Part shown: positions 24,140 to 32,814 of the stretch, piece by piece | Numbering within the stretch: position 1 is the stretch's first letter | Layout of the letters: every line of letters begins with the position of its first letter | Origin: Actinomycetota bacterium | Lineage (GTDB): Bacteria; Actinomycetota; Thermoleophilia; RBG-16-64-13 | Direction of reading: 5' to 3' | Length of the DNA stretch: 44,222 bases | NCBI GenBank assembly: GCA_023483915.1 | Contig: JAMDEO010000155.1 | Location: 1-44,222, forward strand | Made by a program: the position numbers and the translations under genes | The notes under the pieces: model-generated | Seen by the model: the letters and a program-made list of their open reading frames with translations, nothing else | Database searches by the model: none | Told to the model about the DNA's origin: nothing

Positions 24140-25780
24140 CTACTCAGCCGAAAGCAGCAACGGATAGTACGGCTGTCCCCCTTCGTGCAGCTCGATCTCA
24201 ACTTCTGGATGGGCCGCTCGAACCACCTCGAGAGCCCCGGCAGCCTGCGACGCCTCCTCCCCTTCCCCCACAAGGGCAGTCATTATCTCGCGCCCGCCGC
24301 TGAGAAGCCGAGCGGCCACCTGAGCCACCACTGCGGCCAGATCCGGCGAAGAGGCTACGACCCTGTCGTCCACCAGCCCGATGAAGTCCTGCGTCTTCAC
24401 GTTGACCCCATCCACAAGCGAATCTCGCACAGCTCTGGTGATCTCACCAGTCGCGACATTCTCCAAGGCCGCCTTCATGCCGCGAACGTTCTCCTCGCCT
24501 GGTTTTCTCGATTCGAAGGCAACCGCCGCAGAGAGACCAGCCTGCATTGATCGAGCAGGTACCACGTAGACCTTGCGATTGGCCAGTTTGACTGTCTGAT
24601 CCGCCGTCATGATCACGTTGGCGTTATTGGGCAGGATTATGACCGAGGGCGCTGTGGCCCTCTCCACCGCGATCATGAGATCCTGCGCCGATGGGTTCAT
24701 CGACTGGCCCCCCTCAACAATGAAATCCACGCCTAGATTGCGGAAGAGAGCCTTGTTGCCCTCGCCCGCGACGACTGCCACCGGTTGCGTGAGAACCGAA
24801 ACATGCTGCGACGCGAGCGCAGAAGCCTCAGCAAGCCGCTGCCTTCGCGCTGCGGTCTGCTCGCGCATGTTGTCGATCTCGATCGCGCTAAGTGTCCCCA
24901 TTGACGTGCCCAAGGCTAGGACCTCTCCCGGTTCGTCCGTATGGATGTGGATCTTTATGCGCTCGGAATCTCCCACAACCAGGAGGCTATCGCCCAAACG
25001 GCTCAGTCTCCGCTCGAGGGCTCCCTTGTCTAGGTCCCGTCCCGCCAAAAGAAAACTGGTGCAATACGTGTACTCGCTCTCCTCTTCCTCCGTCCCCTTC
25101 GGGAAGAGCCCGAGATCCGCTCCGGCGGCCTCGACATGAGTGCTGATAGGTGTCTCCCAGTGCTCACCTGCCCGTGCCGCCCCTTCGATGAGAACTACTA
25201 GACCGTATCCACCTGCATCGACGACGCCGGCGTCGGCGAGGATGCTGAGCAAGGTCGGGGTCCTTTGGACGCTTTGCCAACCCGCATCAACTGCACGCTC
25301 TACGAGCTCATCCAGCGCCGAGCTTGTCTCCGCTTCTGAGGCCGCTTCGGCCATCTCGCGCAGAACCGTCAGAATCGTGCCTTCAACCGGCTTGCGGACC
25401 GCTCGATAGGCAGTATCGGTCGCGTGTCGCAACGCGGCTCCCACAGCCCGCGCATCGACAACATCGCATCGCCCCAGCACCTCCATAGCTCCACGGATGA
25501 TCTGCGACAAGATGACTCCACTATTCCCCCTTGCCCCCATCAACGCAGCTTGCGAAATCGCCTTGCACAAGTCGGCCGTGGACATATCCTCGGGTAATGC
25601 CGACACTGAATCTACGATGCTGCGGACGGTCAGCGCGAGATTGGTGCCCGTGTCCCCGTCCGGGACGGGATACACGTTGAGATCATTGATCTCCTGCTTT
25701 CTTTCCTCGAGCGCCTCATACCCGGCGGCCAGCAGTGCCCGGGTGCGCCGAACGGTGAGCGCCTCTCGGGCACTATTCAC
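24140..25780 (-). CDS. fakA: Fatty acid kinase FakA (DAK2 domain)
   Basis: FakA phosphorylates FakB-bound fatty acids. The 546-aa sequence opens with a DhaL/DAK2 kinase domain (about residues 1-200) containing the ATP-Mg site NVYPVPDGDTGTNL and the loop MGARGNSGVILSQI, then a central domain (YTYCTSFLLAG to HTDEPGEVL) and a C-terminal domain containing IILPNNANVIM, the usual FakA layout. GTG 25780 overlaps the asp23 stop by 8 nt. Older annotation would call it a dihydroxyacetone kinase-like protein; the adjacent degV favours FakA. Confidence 0.92.
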   Translation of the reverse strand: MNSAREALTVRRTRALLAAGYEALEERKQEINDLNVYPVPDGDTGTNLALTVRSIVDSVSALPEDMSTADLCKAISQAALMGARGNSGVILSQIIRGAMEVLGRCDVVDARAVGAALRHATDTAYRAVRKPVEGTILTVLREMAEAASEAETSSALDELVERAVDAGWQSVQRTPTLLSILADAGVVDAGGYGLVVLIEGAARAGEHWETPISTHVEAAGADLGLFPKGTEEEESEYTYCTSFLLAGRDLDKGALERRLSRLGDSLLVVGDSERIKIHIHTDEPGEVLALGTSMGTLSAIEIDNMREQTAARRQRLAEASALASQHVSVLTQPVAVVAGEGNKALFRNLGVDFIVEGGQSMNPSAQDLMIAVERATAPSVIILPNNANVIMTADQTVKLANRKVYVVPARSMQAGLSAAVAFESRKPGEENVRGMKAALENVATGEITRAVRDSLVDGVNVKTQDFIGLVDDRVVASSPDLAAVVAQVAARLLSGGREIMTALVGEGEEASQAAGALEVVRAAHPEVEIELHEGGQPYYPLLLSAE

Positions 25781-26174
25781 CGACCCTAACCCCCTGCACG
25801 TATATTTGCAGGGCCGTCAAGGGTCGCCCGGTCATTCTCTCTACGTTGTAGGCAACCTGAGAGCGCACGTTTCCCGCGACTTCGGCCACATTCAGACCGT
25901 ACTCCACGATGATGTACAGCTTGATTCTGAGTTGCTCGCCGGTCTGCTCGACTCTGATGCCCTGGTGAAGCCGGTCTCGGGAAAGCAGGGACGCGACTCC
26001 TTGTCGGAGGCTGGGAGACGCCATTCCTACCACCCCGTAGCATTCGAGCACCGTCCAACCAACGATGTCCGCTATCGCGCGCTCGGTAATGATCAGACGT
26101 CCCCCTACGACCCCTGCCGAGCTACCCTTGGTGAAGATAGCTGCCTCCTTTTCCCTCTGGCCGGTGTCTTTCAA
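25773..26174 (-). CDS. Asp23/Gls24-family protein
   Basis: A 133-aa Asp23-family protein, first gene of the run. The fold-defining region is GGRLIITERAIADIVGWTVL followed by GVRVEQTGEQLRIKLYIIVEYG-like strands and VRSQVAYNVERMTG. Members are envelope-stress or cell-envelope-associated cytoplasmic proteins. The start is TTG 26174 with AGGATAG upstream; later in-frame starts are not obvious. The rpmB / asp23-fakA divergent arrangement is conserved in Gram-positive bacteria. Confidence 0.88.
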   Translation of the reverse strand: MKDTGQREKEAAIFTKGSSAGVVGGRLIITERAIADIVGWTVLECYGVVGMASPSLRQGVASLLSRDRLHQGIRVEQTGEQLRIKLYIIVEYGLNVAEVAGNVRSQVAYNVERMTGRPLTALQIYVQGVRVGE

Positions 26175-26236
26175 GTATTCTATCCTACCGCGCCGACGGC
26201 ACCCTGTCGGGAGAAAACCCGTGCGGAACAGGGCTC

Positions 26237-26266
26237 TTGTCAGACTGGCGGCAGCTACGGCATACT
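26237..26266 (+). promoter_or_regulatory. Candidate rpmB promoter
   Basis: TTGTCA (26237-26242, five of six consensus) and CATACT (26261-26266, four of six) are spaced 18 nt apart in the 136-bp divergent gap. Transcription would start near 26273, giving a leader of about 40 nt before rpmB. Confidence 0.45.
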
Positions 26267-26310
26267 ATTGCACTCGTACAACGAGCGATTAGGACCAGAA
26301 AGAGCCCCAA

Positions 26311-26502
26311 ATGTCCAAAGTGTGTGCAGTCTGCGGCAAGAAGCCGAGTTTCGGCCACAACAGAAGCCATTCGATGCGCGCTACCCCCCGCCGTTGGGAC
26401 CCCAACGTGCAAAAGGTGCGCATCCAGATTGACGGCAAGCCCACCCGGGCTTATGTCTGCGCCAAGTGCCTCAAAGCGCACAAAGTGGAGAAGGTAGCCT
26501 AA
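26311..26502 (+). CDS. rpmB: 50S ribosomal protein L28
   Basis: L28, 63 aa, the only confident plus-strand gene here. It starts MSKVCAVCGKKPSFGHNRSHS and carries two CxxC pairs (Cys5/Cys8 and Cys50/Cys53), the zinc-binding C-plus form, with the family core RRWDPNVQKVRI. ATG 26311 has only a weak AGGA upstream. It diverges from asp23 and converges on ribH. Confidence 0.97.
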   Translation: MSKVCAVCGKKPSFGHNRSHSMRATPRRWDPNVQKVRIQIDGKPTRAYVCAKCLKAHKVEKVA

Positions 26503-26506
26503 AGTC

Positions 26507-26566
26507 GCCGCATTTGTCTCCGTCCAACTGCGTTTTGCGACGATGTTTCCCGGAGACAAACGCGGC
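26507..26566. terminator. Long inverted repeat between convergent rpmB and ribH
   Basis: Arms 26507-26522 and 26551-26566 pair over 16 positions with one mismatch; the inner 10 bp (TTTGTCTCCG/CGGAGACAAA) are perfect. The loop is 28 nt. It starts 5 nt after the rpmB stop and ends 41 nt before the ribH stop, so it may stop transcription from both sides. There is no long T tract on either side, so the terminator reading is inferred mainly from position. Confidence 0.55.
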
Positions 26567-26607
26567 TCCTCACTTGAGGAGAATACCGGCTTTCAGGAGA
26601 GTCAGCC

Positions 26608-27087
26608 CTACTCGGGCATGGATCGCAGCAGATTCACCATCTCCAGGGCTGCCTGCGCCGAATCCCAGCCCTTGTTGCCTGCCTTCGTACCGGCCCGCTC
26701 AACGGCCTGTTCGATAGTATCTGTGGTAAGAACCCCAAAGGTTATCGGCACTCCGCTTTCTAACTGAACGCTCGCTACCCCTTTGGCCACTTCGGCGGAG
26801 ATATACTCGAAGTGCGGTGTCGAACCCCTGATTACTGCTCCCAGACAGACGATGCCATCGTACTTGGCCGAACGCGCCATCCGCTTGGCCGCAAGGGGAA
26901 TCTCCATCGCTCCAGGCACCCATGCCACCTCGATATCCGCGGGAAGCACCCCGTGCCGGCTAAGGCTGTCCAAAGCGCCCGAGAGCAGCTTGCTGCTGAT
27001 GAACTCATTGAACCGGCTAACCACGAGACCAAACCGCAGTCCCTCGCCCTGGAGAAAACCTTCGTATACCCTGCCCACGTCAGTCAT
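26608..27087 (-). CDS. ribH: 6,7-dimethyl-8-ribityllumazine synthase
   Basis: RibH condenses the RibBA and RibD products into lumazine, the penultimate step of riboflavin synthesis. The 159 aa show [17 protein letters not shown], the substrate loop [30 protein letters not shown] with the catalytic His, and [19 protein letters not shown] 27087 has GGAGG 5 nt upstream and overlaps the ribBA stop by 8 nt. It is the last gene of the FMN-riboswitch operon. Confidence 0.97.
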   Translation of the reverse strand: MTDVGRVYEGFLQGEGLRFGLVVSRFNEFISSKLLSGALDSLSRHGVLPADIEVAWVPGAMEIPLAAKRMARSAKYDGIVCLGAVIRGSTPHFEYISAEVAKGVASVQLESGVPITFGVLTTDTIEQAVERAGTKAGNKGWDSAQAALEMVNLLRSMPE

Positions 27088-28348
27088 CTGAACCTCCCTT
27101 TTCGTCGTCGTCGCCGAACTGCAGGCCTTGGTGATGGAGCATGTGGCCCATCTTGACCTTCTTGGCTTGGAGATATCGCAGATTTTGGTCAGTTGGTTTG
27201 ACTTCCAGCGGCACGCGCTCCGTGACGGTGAGGCCGTAACCCTCGAGCCCCACCAGTTTTCGAGGATTGTTTGTCATGATTCTGATTGTCGTCAGACCCA
27301 GGTCGGCCAGTATCTGAGCACCGATGCCGTAATCACGCAAATCGGGGGCAAAACCCAGCTCCACATTCGCCTCGACGGTGTCGCGCCCCCTCTCTTGCAG
27401 CTCATAGGCTCGTAGCTTGTTCAGTAGGCCGATACCCCTTCCCTCTTGTGCCATATATAGGAGAACACCCATGCCTTCGCTCTCGATCATTTCCAAAGCC
27501 GCCTCGAGTTGATCGCCGCAATCGCACCTCATCGAATGAAAGACGTCCCCGGTAAGACACTCCGAATGCACCCGGACAAGGACATCTTCCTTGCCGGCGA
27601 CATCGCCCTTGACGAGGGCCAGATGCTGTTCGCCATCGAGCAAACTCTCGTAACCGTAGGCCGTGAAATCTCCCACTCGAGTAGGCAGGTTCACAACGGC
27701 GACCTGGCGGATCAGCTTTTCCGTTCGCCTGCGATATCGGATGAGGTCGGCTACCGTGATCATCTTCAGACCGTGCTTGGCGCAATAAGGGACTAGATCC
27801 GGAACACGGGCCATCGTCCCGTCATCGTTCATGACCTCACAGATAACCCCTGCGGGAATCAAGCCGGCAAGCCCGGCAAGATCAACAGCAGCTTCCGTCT
27901 GTCCCGAGCGGGCGAGCACACCCCCTGCGCGTGCTATCAGCGGAAACACATGACCTGGCTGCACCAGATCCTCCGCCTGGCTGCTTGGATCTATGGCTAC
28001 CTGAATAGTATGAGCCCGGTCGGCAGCCGAGATACCTGTGGTCACGCCTTCCCGAGCTTCGATTGATACCGTGAAGGCGGTTCCAAACCGCGACTGATTG
28101 TTGCGCGTCATCGGTTGCAGACCCAGCGAATCCGCCCGCTCCGGAGTAATCGACAGACAGATCAATCCGCGGCCGTGCAACGCCATGAAGTTCACAGCCG
28201 AGGCTGTGACGAACTGGGCGGCCATGGTGAGGTCGCCCTCATTTTCGCGATCCTCATCGTCGCAGACCACGACCATCCGACCCGCCTTGATCTCTTCCAG
28301 CGCCTCCTCAATCGAGGCGAAGTGCGCGCTCTCTTCTCTCACCCCCAC
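27080..28348 (-). CDS. ribBA: Bifunctional DHBP synthase / GTP cyclohydrolase II
   Basis: A fused enzyme that makes both early riboflavin precursors. The N-terminal DHBP synthase half (about residues 1-205) has [16 protein letters not shown] near residue 30 and GHVFPLIAR; the C-terminal GTP cyclohydrolase II half has [12 protein letters not shown], the zinc cysteines in [19 protein letters not shown] and [12 protein letters not shown]. Total 422 aa is typical. The frame opens at GTG 28348, but GTG 28342 two codons later is better placed relative to AAAGGA. Confidence 0.97.
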   Translation of the reverse strand: MGVREESAHFASIEEALEEIKAGRMVVVCDDEDRENEGDLTMAAQFVTASAVNFMALHGRGLICLSITPERADSLGLQPMTRNNQSRFGTAFTVSIEAREGVTTGISAADRAHTIQVAIDPSSQAEDLVQPGHVFPLIARAGGVLARSGQTEAAVDLAGLAGLIPAGVICEVMNDDGTMARVPDLVPYCAKHGLKMITVADLIRYRRRTEKLIRQVAVVNLPTRVGDFTAYGYESLLDGEQHLALVKGDVAGKEDVLVRVHSECLTGDVFHSMRCDCGDQLEAALEMIESEGMGVLLYMAQEGRGIGLLNKLRAYELQERGRDTVEANVELGFAPDLRDYGIGAQILADLGLTTIRIMTNNPRKLVGLEGYGLTVTERVPLEVKPTDQNLRYLQAKKVKMGHMLHHQGLQFGDDDEKGGSDD

Positions 28349-28357
28349 TATCCTTTC

Positions 28358-29035
28358 TCAGATGAATCCCTGACTGCGCAGCATTTCCTCGGTCAAGCCG
28401 CTCGGAGCCGCGCCATGCCCGCTTGTGCCTTCTCCGCTGCTCTCTTTCAGAACCCGCATAGCCCGAAGTACATAGCGGGCCAAAACATCGGCCTCCAAGT
28501 TCACCCTCACTCCAGGTTTAACATCGCGCAAGGTTGTCTCCGCCAGGGTGTGAGGGATGATCCCCACCTCGAAGGCATCTTCACCAACCTCGAGCACAGT
28601 GAGAGAAATGCCGTCTACTGCCACAGATCCCTTCGTAGCCACACAGTCCTTCACCTCAGCGGGGAGTGACACTCGAACCCGCCAGGCAATGCCCTTGCGC
28701 ACAACGGCAAGGACTGTAGCCACGGCGTCCACATGGCCCAGAACCAGATGCCCCCCCAACCGTCCGCCAAACGCTAGGGAGCGCTCCAGATTCACCCGGT
28801 TCCCCGCGGAAACACCGCCCAATGTGGTCTTTGTCAAGGTCTCCGGCATGCAATCGACCACGAACCCCTGCCCGTCCATTTCGACAACGGTCAGGCAGGC
28901 TCCACTCACCGAAATCGAATCGCCGAGTTGGGTCCCCTCAATCACCTTGCGTGCAACGATGCCCAGCCGCCCTCCATCACCGCGTCGCTCCAGTCTGCGC
29001 ACGGTGCCGACCTCTTCGACCAACCCGGTAAACAT
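28358..29035 (-). CDS. ribE: Riboflavin synthase
   Basis: Converts two lumazine molecules into riboflavin plus a pyrimidine. The 225-aa protein shows the duplicated barrel: the first begins MFTGLVEEVGTV and includes SISVSGACLTV, the second begins LGGHLVLGHVDAVATV and includes SVAVDGISLTV. ATG 29035 overlaps the ribD stop by 1 nt (TGATG). The last about 25 residues (after AMRVLKESS) are beyond the usual core. Confidence 0.97.
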   Translation of the reverse strand: MFTGLVEEVGTVRRLERRGDGGRLGIVARKVIEGTQLGDSISVSGACLTVVEMDGQGFVVDCMPETLTKTTLGGVSAGNRVNLERSLAFGGRLGGHLVLGHVDAVATVLAVVRKGIAWRVRVSLPAEVKDCVATKGSVAVDGISLTVLEVGEDAFEVGIIPHTLAETTLRDVKPGVRVNLEADVLARYVLRAMRVLKESSGEGTSGHGAAPSGLTEEMLRSQGFI

Positions 29036-30228
29036 CAGTACGCCTCCCCCGTGTAGCCCGAGACGCAGACATCGTTGCCGCTCGTCTGAACGTCAATCTC
29101 ACGAAGATAAACCCCGTCGGCCACGGTCTTCGCCCCTATACCCCTAAGAGGCGAGCGAGACCCGTGTCCCGAGACAATCCGTGGCGACACGTAGGCCACA
29201 ACCTTGTCAATAAGCCCCTCAGCCCACCAGGCCCCGGCGAGGGTCGGACCACCCTCGAGAAGAAGGTTCTGGACACCTCTTTCTGCCAGGATCCGGGCGA
29301 CAGCCAGGGGGGCAAGACAGCTATCATGGACCGCTCCCCCAGGCGCGGCCGTCACATCGCTTGGTCGCGCAGATAACGCTTCCCCCCTGCTCTCCGGCAC
29401 AGTCGTCACCTCGACACCCCACGAACTGGTCTCGGTCCGCCGCTCTACCGGAACTCCATCGCCACAGATCACCAGAACCGGCCCTTCGCCGGCGCTCTGC
29501 ACCAACGCTGCATCGCGCCGGATGTGAAGACCGGGATCGAGGACCACGCGCAGTGGTTGGCGGCGGCACTCGACGCCTCGCGCGGTCAAAAGTGGATCAT
29601 CCGCCTCCAGTGTCCCCCGCCCGACCATAACCGCGTCGGCCCAGGACCTCATCCGGTGCACAGCGAGCCGACTCTCCGCGCTGGATATCCATTTGGATTC
29701 CCCGTTGTCCGTAGCAACCCGCCCGTCGAGGGTCATTGCATACTTATAAGTGACGAAAGGCAGTCGCGTAACCATCGATTTGCGGAAGCCGTTGTTCTGA
29801 CGTTTCGCCCGCAAGGCAAGATCGCCGTCTACCAGGTCTACCGAAACCCCACCGGTCTGCAATTGCTGTAAGCCTCGGCCGTTAACCTGAGGTGACGGAT
29901 CGATTGCGCCCACGACCACCCGGGCCAACCCCCGCGACAGTAAGGCTGGAACGCACGGCGGGGTGCGGCCGAAAACACAACAAGGCTCCAGCGTGACATA
30001 CATCGTGGCACCGGCCAGGCCAGCCACTCCGCGTCGCGCGGCGTCCTTCATTGCGACAATCTCGGCGTGGTCTTGTCCGGCGGCGGTGTGGAAGCCCTCG
30101 CCGACAACTTGGCCGTCCACCACAATCACCGCGCCCACGACCGGGTTGGGAACGGTCAGCCCCCTGCCCTGCTCGGCCAGCTCAAGCGCCCGCTCCAGGT
30201 ACATCTTATCGAACTCGTTCACAACCAA
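29035..30228 (-). CDS. ribD: Bifunctional riboflavin deaminase/reductase RibD
   Basis: Deaminates and then reduces the pyrimidine intermediate of riboflavin synthesis. The N-terminal deaminase domain has the zinc motifs DHAEIVAMKDA and TLEPCCVFGRTPPC; the C-terminal reductase (from about residue 150) has RLPFVTYKYAMTLDGRVA and LLLEGGPTLAGAW. Length is 397 aa. TTG 30228 is chosen because AAGGGG lies 7 nt upstream; GTG 30222 and ATG 30204 are alternatives. That AAGGGG belongs to the riboswitch terminator's 3' arm, so expression is expected to depend on FMN. Confidence 0.95.
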   Translation of the reverse strand: MVVNEFDKMYLERALELAEQGRGLTVPNPVVGAVIVVDGQVVGEGFHTAAGQDHAEIVAMKDAARRGVAGLAGATMYVTLEPCCVFGRTPPCVPALLSRGLARVVVGAIDPSPQVNGRGLQQLQTGGVSVDLVDGDLALRAKRQNNGFRKSMVTRLPFVTYKYAMTLDGRVATDNGESKWISSAESRLAVHRMRSWADAVMVGRGTLEADDPLLTARGVECRRQPLRVVLDPGLHIRRDAALVQSAGEGPVLVICGDGVPVERRTETSSWGVEVTTVPESRGEALSARPSDVTAAPGGAVHDSCLAPLAVARILAERGVQNLLLEGGPTLAGAWWAEGLIDKVVAYVSPRIVSGHGSRSPLRGIGAKTVADGVYLREIDVQTSGNDVCVSGYTGEAY

Positions 30229-30230
30229 CG

Positions 30231-30259
30231 AAAAACCCCTTGGCCTAGTGGCCCAGGGG
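30231..30259 (-). terminator. Riboswitch expression-platform terminator
   Basis: On the minus strand CCCCT, G, GGCC, loop ACTA, GGCC, A, AGGGG forms a 9-bp stem with one internal mismatch, followed by TTTTT (30235-30231). It lies 23 nt after the FMN aptamer and just before ribD, so it is the expected termination switch. The 3' arm and following base also provide AAGGGG, the best ribosome-binding site for ribD. Confidence 0.88.
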
Positions 30260-30282
30260 TCGAGGGAGCGCGCAACCGCCCC

Positions 30283-30394
30283 GGTCTTCTCTCCTCCAGA
30301 CTTTCACTGTCGGCCCAGGGTTTCCACCTGGTCTGCCTCGGCAGGCTCGCGGGCTATCACCGCCGGTAGGGAATCTCACCCGACCCCGAAGACC
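30283..30394 (-). promoter_or_regulatory. FMN riboswitch (RFN element)
   Basis: The minus strand carries the conserved RFN blocks in order: outer stem GGTCTTCGGGG, GGGTGAGATTCCCTACCGGC, GCGGTGATAGCCCGCGAGC, a variable hairpin (CTGCCGAGGCAG), GTGGAAACCC, GGGCCGACAGTGAAAGTCTGG and the closing AGAAGACC. It binds FMN and should shut off ribD-ribE-ribBA-ribH when FMN is plentiful, through the terminator at 30231-30259. Confidence 0.96.
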
Positions 30395-30425
30395 ATTTGG
30401 CATCACTTCACTAACTGCAGCGGAG

Positions 30426-30454
30426 AATCTACCACAGGCAGCCGCCCGCGCCAA
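30426..30454 (-). promoter_or_regulatory. Candidate rib operon promoter
   Basis: Reading leftward, TTGGCG (30454-30449) and TAGATT (30431-30426) are separated by 17 nt, and the -10 is preceded by TGG, an extended -10 feature. A start near 30419 would put the FMN aptamer about 25 nt into the transcript, as expected. Confidence 0.55.
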
Positions 30455-30538
30455 CGTCAACCGCGCGACAACAACGGGCGTGCGCACGAACATCCGCCGC
30501 GCCCTGCGTCGGCTGTCCGGGCCCACATAGCGAGGCCG

Positions 30539-31222
30539 CTAAGGGTGCATGAGCTTCATCAGCCTACGAGCCTCCGCACCTGGGTCAGGCGCGCCGAAAA
30601 CGGCCGAGCCCGCGACAACCCAGTTGCCTCCCAGGTCGACAACTCGGCGGATGTTTTCTTCATGCACGCCCCCATCGACCTCGATGGCTACCCTCTCGGG
30701 TGTCAAGCGCCGCAACTCCCCCACCTTGTCCAGTGCGGGTTCGATCATCTTCTGGCCCCCGAAACCCGGGTTAACGGTCATGACCAGAAGGAAATCCACC
30801 AAATCGCGCACCTCAACTACGGTGGAGATTGGCGTGCCCGGGTTGAGCGCCACCCCGGCCCCCGCACCCAAAGCCTTGATCTCGCTGATCGTGTGATAGA
30901 GATGGTTGCAGGCCTCCACATGGAAGCTGACCGCATCTGCGCCGGCCTCCACAAAGGCGGCGACATACTTCTCCGGGTTCTCAATCATGAGATGCACGGA
31001 AAAGACGCCATTCCGCCCGTGTACAAGGGGGGCGATGGACCGCAGAACCGCCGGTCCGATGGTGAGATTGGGGACAAAATGGCCGTCCATGATATCAACG
31101 TGGATGATCCGCACTCCGGCATCCATCACCAGGGCCACCTGCTCGGCCAGTTCCGAGAAGTCGGCAGAAAGGATCGATGGCAGGAGATGGGTCTCTTTGT
31201 ACATCGGAGCGGCTATGGGCAT
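30539..31222 (-). CDS. rpe: Ribulose-phosphate 3-epimerase
   Basis: Interconverts ribulose-5-phosphate and xylulose-5-phosphate. ATG 31222 (8 nt after the fmt stop) gives 227 aa; ATG 31204 would trim six residues. An open frame back to 31429 runs inside fmt and is rejected. The TIM-barrel motifs are LLPSILSADF, VDIMDGHFVPNLTIGP with the catalytic Asp and metal His, SVHLMIENPE, LLVMTVNPGFGGQKMI and IEVDGGVHEENI. It is the last gene of the metK-priA-def-fmt-rpe run; its product's substrate, ribulose-5-phosphate, also feeds RibBA in the next operon. Confidence 0.96.
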   Translation of the reverse strand: MPIAAPMYKETHLLPSILSADFSELAEQVALVMDAGVRIIHVDIMDGHFVPNLTIGPAVLRSIAPLVHGRNGVFSVHLMIENPEKYVAAFVEAGADAVSFHVEACNHLYHTISEIKALGAGAGVALNPGTPISTVVEVRDLVDFLLVMTVNPGFGGQKMIEPALDKVGELRRLTPERVAIEVDGGVHEENIRRVVDLGGNWVVAGSAVFGAPDPGAEARRLMKLMHP

Positions 31223-31229
31223 GGCTTCC

Positions 31230-32240
31230 CTACTCCTTTGGCAGAGGGGAACGGGATTCGGCGGCCGGGGCGTCACGAGCCGTAACGGCAAGGTCCAGCC
31301 TGTCACTGAGCCGCCTTTGGTAGCCACGCAAGAAGTCGGCTGCCGGCATCCTGCCCTTGCCTGCCGGTTGCAGAAGCAGCGCTTCCACGGCACCTTCAGC
31401 GCATCCAATGAAAAGCCGGCTTTCGGCAACTGCCAATCTCCCAGGCTTGCCTTCTATGTGGCGTGCCTCGCCCGGTGTCTCGGCGAGCCCCGACATCCCA
31501 TACGGCCAAGTGCGCCAGACCTTGAACTCCAAGCCCCCGCAAGCAGTCTTGGCCCCAACCGCCGGTGACAGGGAGCGAACCTGATCGTGCAGACGGGCGG
31601 CGGTTCGTGCAGGGTCGAGGACCGCGTCGTCCGGCGACAATTTGGCTGCGTAGCCGGCCTTGCCTGCCTGTTCGGTCCAAGTCACGGTGCCATCTCCAAG
31701 GCCTGTCAAGACCTGGTCGACCCCGTTGGCTCCGAGCACAGCCAACCCACGAGCAACAGAGCCTGCATCGTCACGAAGCCCCAGCGAAAGCGAGGTCTGC
31801 AGGGCCCAGGGACCCTCATCCAGGCCTCGGGTCATCCTCATGATGCTCACCCCGGAAACTGCCTCACCAGAGGCCAATGCCCGTTCGATGGGCGCAGCTC
31901 CCCGGTAGGCCGGCAGCAGTGAGGCATGGACATTGAGGCACGTGAGGTCGTCCAACAGAGGCGGCTTCACGATTTGCCCGAAAGCAGCCACCACTAAAAC
32001 TCGCGCCCCAGTGCTGGCAATCTCGGCAAGCGAATCCTGAGAATTGATGTCTCGCACCTGCACGTTAGGAATCTGAAGCCGGGCCGCTGCAGCGATGACC
32101 TCGGACTGGCCGACCACTCGCCCCCTGCCCCGAGGCCTGTCGGGCTGCGAAATAACGAGGCAAGGCCTTCGCCCGATGTCGTCCAGATGAGTCAACACGC
32201 GGGCCGCAAAATCGGGAGTGCCGGCGAAGATGAACTTCAC
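31230..32240 (-). CDS. fmt: Methionyl-tRNA formyltransferase
   Basis: Formylates initiator Met-tRNA. The 336-aa protein has FAGTPDFAARVLTHL at the N-terminus, the folate/catalytic block NVHASLLPAYRGAAPIERA with Asn and His, GLDEGPWALQTSL (usual D in MxxGLDTG shifted to GLDEG), and a C-terminal OB domain containing LSPAVGAKT. GTG 32240 overlaps the def stop by 4 nt (GTGA). A 16S methyltransferase gene (rsmB), often next in this order, is absent here. Confidence 0.97.
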   Translation of the reverse strand: MKFIFAGTPDFAARVLTHLDDIGRRPCLVISQPDRPRGRGRVVGQSEVIAAAARLQIPNVQVRDINSQDSLAEIASTGARVLVVAAFGQIVKPPLLDDLTCLNVHASLLPAYRGAAPIERALASGEAVSGVSIMRMTRGLDEGPWALQTSLSLGLRDDAGSVARGLAVLGANGVDQVLTGLGDGTVTWTEQAGKAGYAAKLSPDDAVLDPARTAARLHDQVRSLSPAVGAKTACGGLEFKVWRTWPYGMSGLAETPGEARHIEGKPGRLAVAESRLFIGCAEGAVEALLLQPAGKGRMPAADFLRGYQRRLSDRLDLAVTARDAPAAESRSPLPKE

Positions 32241-32791
32241 GTGCCGGTTTCCAAAGATCGTTCGCGCAGCTCTTTCAACACTCTCCGCCTCTCCTCCTTG
32301 GAGCAGCGGTCGAGGATCAGGTAGCCCTCTAGGTGGTCGATTTCGTGCTGAACCACTAGGGCCGGAAGCCCGGCCAGATGCACCTCAAAGCTAACGCCAC
32401 GTAGGTCTTGAAACTCGACCGTCACTTCGTCGGGCCGGGTGACCTGCATCTGCACCCCGGGGACGGACAAGCAGCCCTCTTCTGCACTCGTCGCCTCTTC
32501 GGAGCAGAGAACAATGCGAGGGTTCACAAAGGTTTGGGACGCGTCGTTGTCCTCGGGGTTCTTCCAAACCATGATGCGGCTAAGGGTCCCTATCTGTGGG
32601 GCGGCGAGCCCTACCCCGCCCTCCCGCTCCATGACCTCGAACATGAGATCGGAGAGGGCCTTCAGACGGGCGTCAAAAACCGTCACCTCTCGTGTCTTCT
32701 GCTTCAGAGTGGGATCGCCAAATGTCCGCAATTGCTCGCGCGCTGCGGCCGAAGGAATTACTGTGTTGTTCTTCTCGTGATCTCTAGCCAT
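32237..32791 (-). CDS. def: Peptide deformylase
   Basis: Removes the formyl group from new proteins. ATG 32791 gives 184 aa; the open frame extends to 32953 but that part lies in priA. The three family motifs are present: GVGLAAPQIG, EEGCLSVPG with the metal-binding Cys, and QHEIDHLEG with both metal-binding His and the catalytic Glu. The start overlaps nothing and lies 23 nt after the priA stop, though its ribosome-binding site is weak. It is coupled to fmt by a GTGA overlap. Confidence 0.96.
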   Translation of the reverse strand: MARDHEKNNTVIPSAAAREQLRTFGDPTLKQKTREVTVFDARLKALSDLMFEVMEREGGVGLAAPQIGTLSRIMVWKNPEDNDASQTFVNPRIVLCSEEATSAEEGCLSVPGVQMQVTRPDEVTVEFQDLRGVSFEVHLAGLPALVVQHEIDHLEGYLILDRCSKEERRRVLKELRERSLETGT

Positions 32792-32814
32792 GTCTTGCAG
32801 CCCGTATCCAAGTG

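Noticed and set aside
24140-25780. Dihydroxyacetone kinase
   Set aside because: A DAK2 domain is present, but the long C-terminal part and adjacent degV fit fatty acid kinase FakA.
30479-30488. Palindrome CGTGCGCACG after rpe as a terminator
   Set aside because: It has no loop space and no T tract on the minus strand; short GC palindromes are expected by chance here.
29963-31285. 440-codon plus-strand open frame
   Set aside because: It crosses ribD, the FMN riboswitch and rpe antisense; no ribosome-binding site and low-complexity basic composition, typical of high-GC shadow frames.
31223-31429. 69-residue upstream extension of rpe
   Set aside because: It lies inside fmt and lacks similarity to epimerases; ATG 31222 is directly after the fmt stop.
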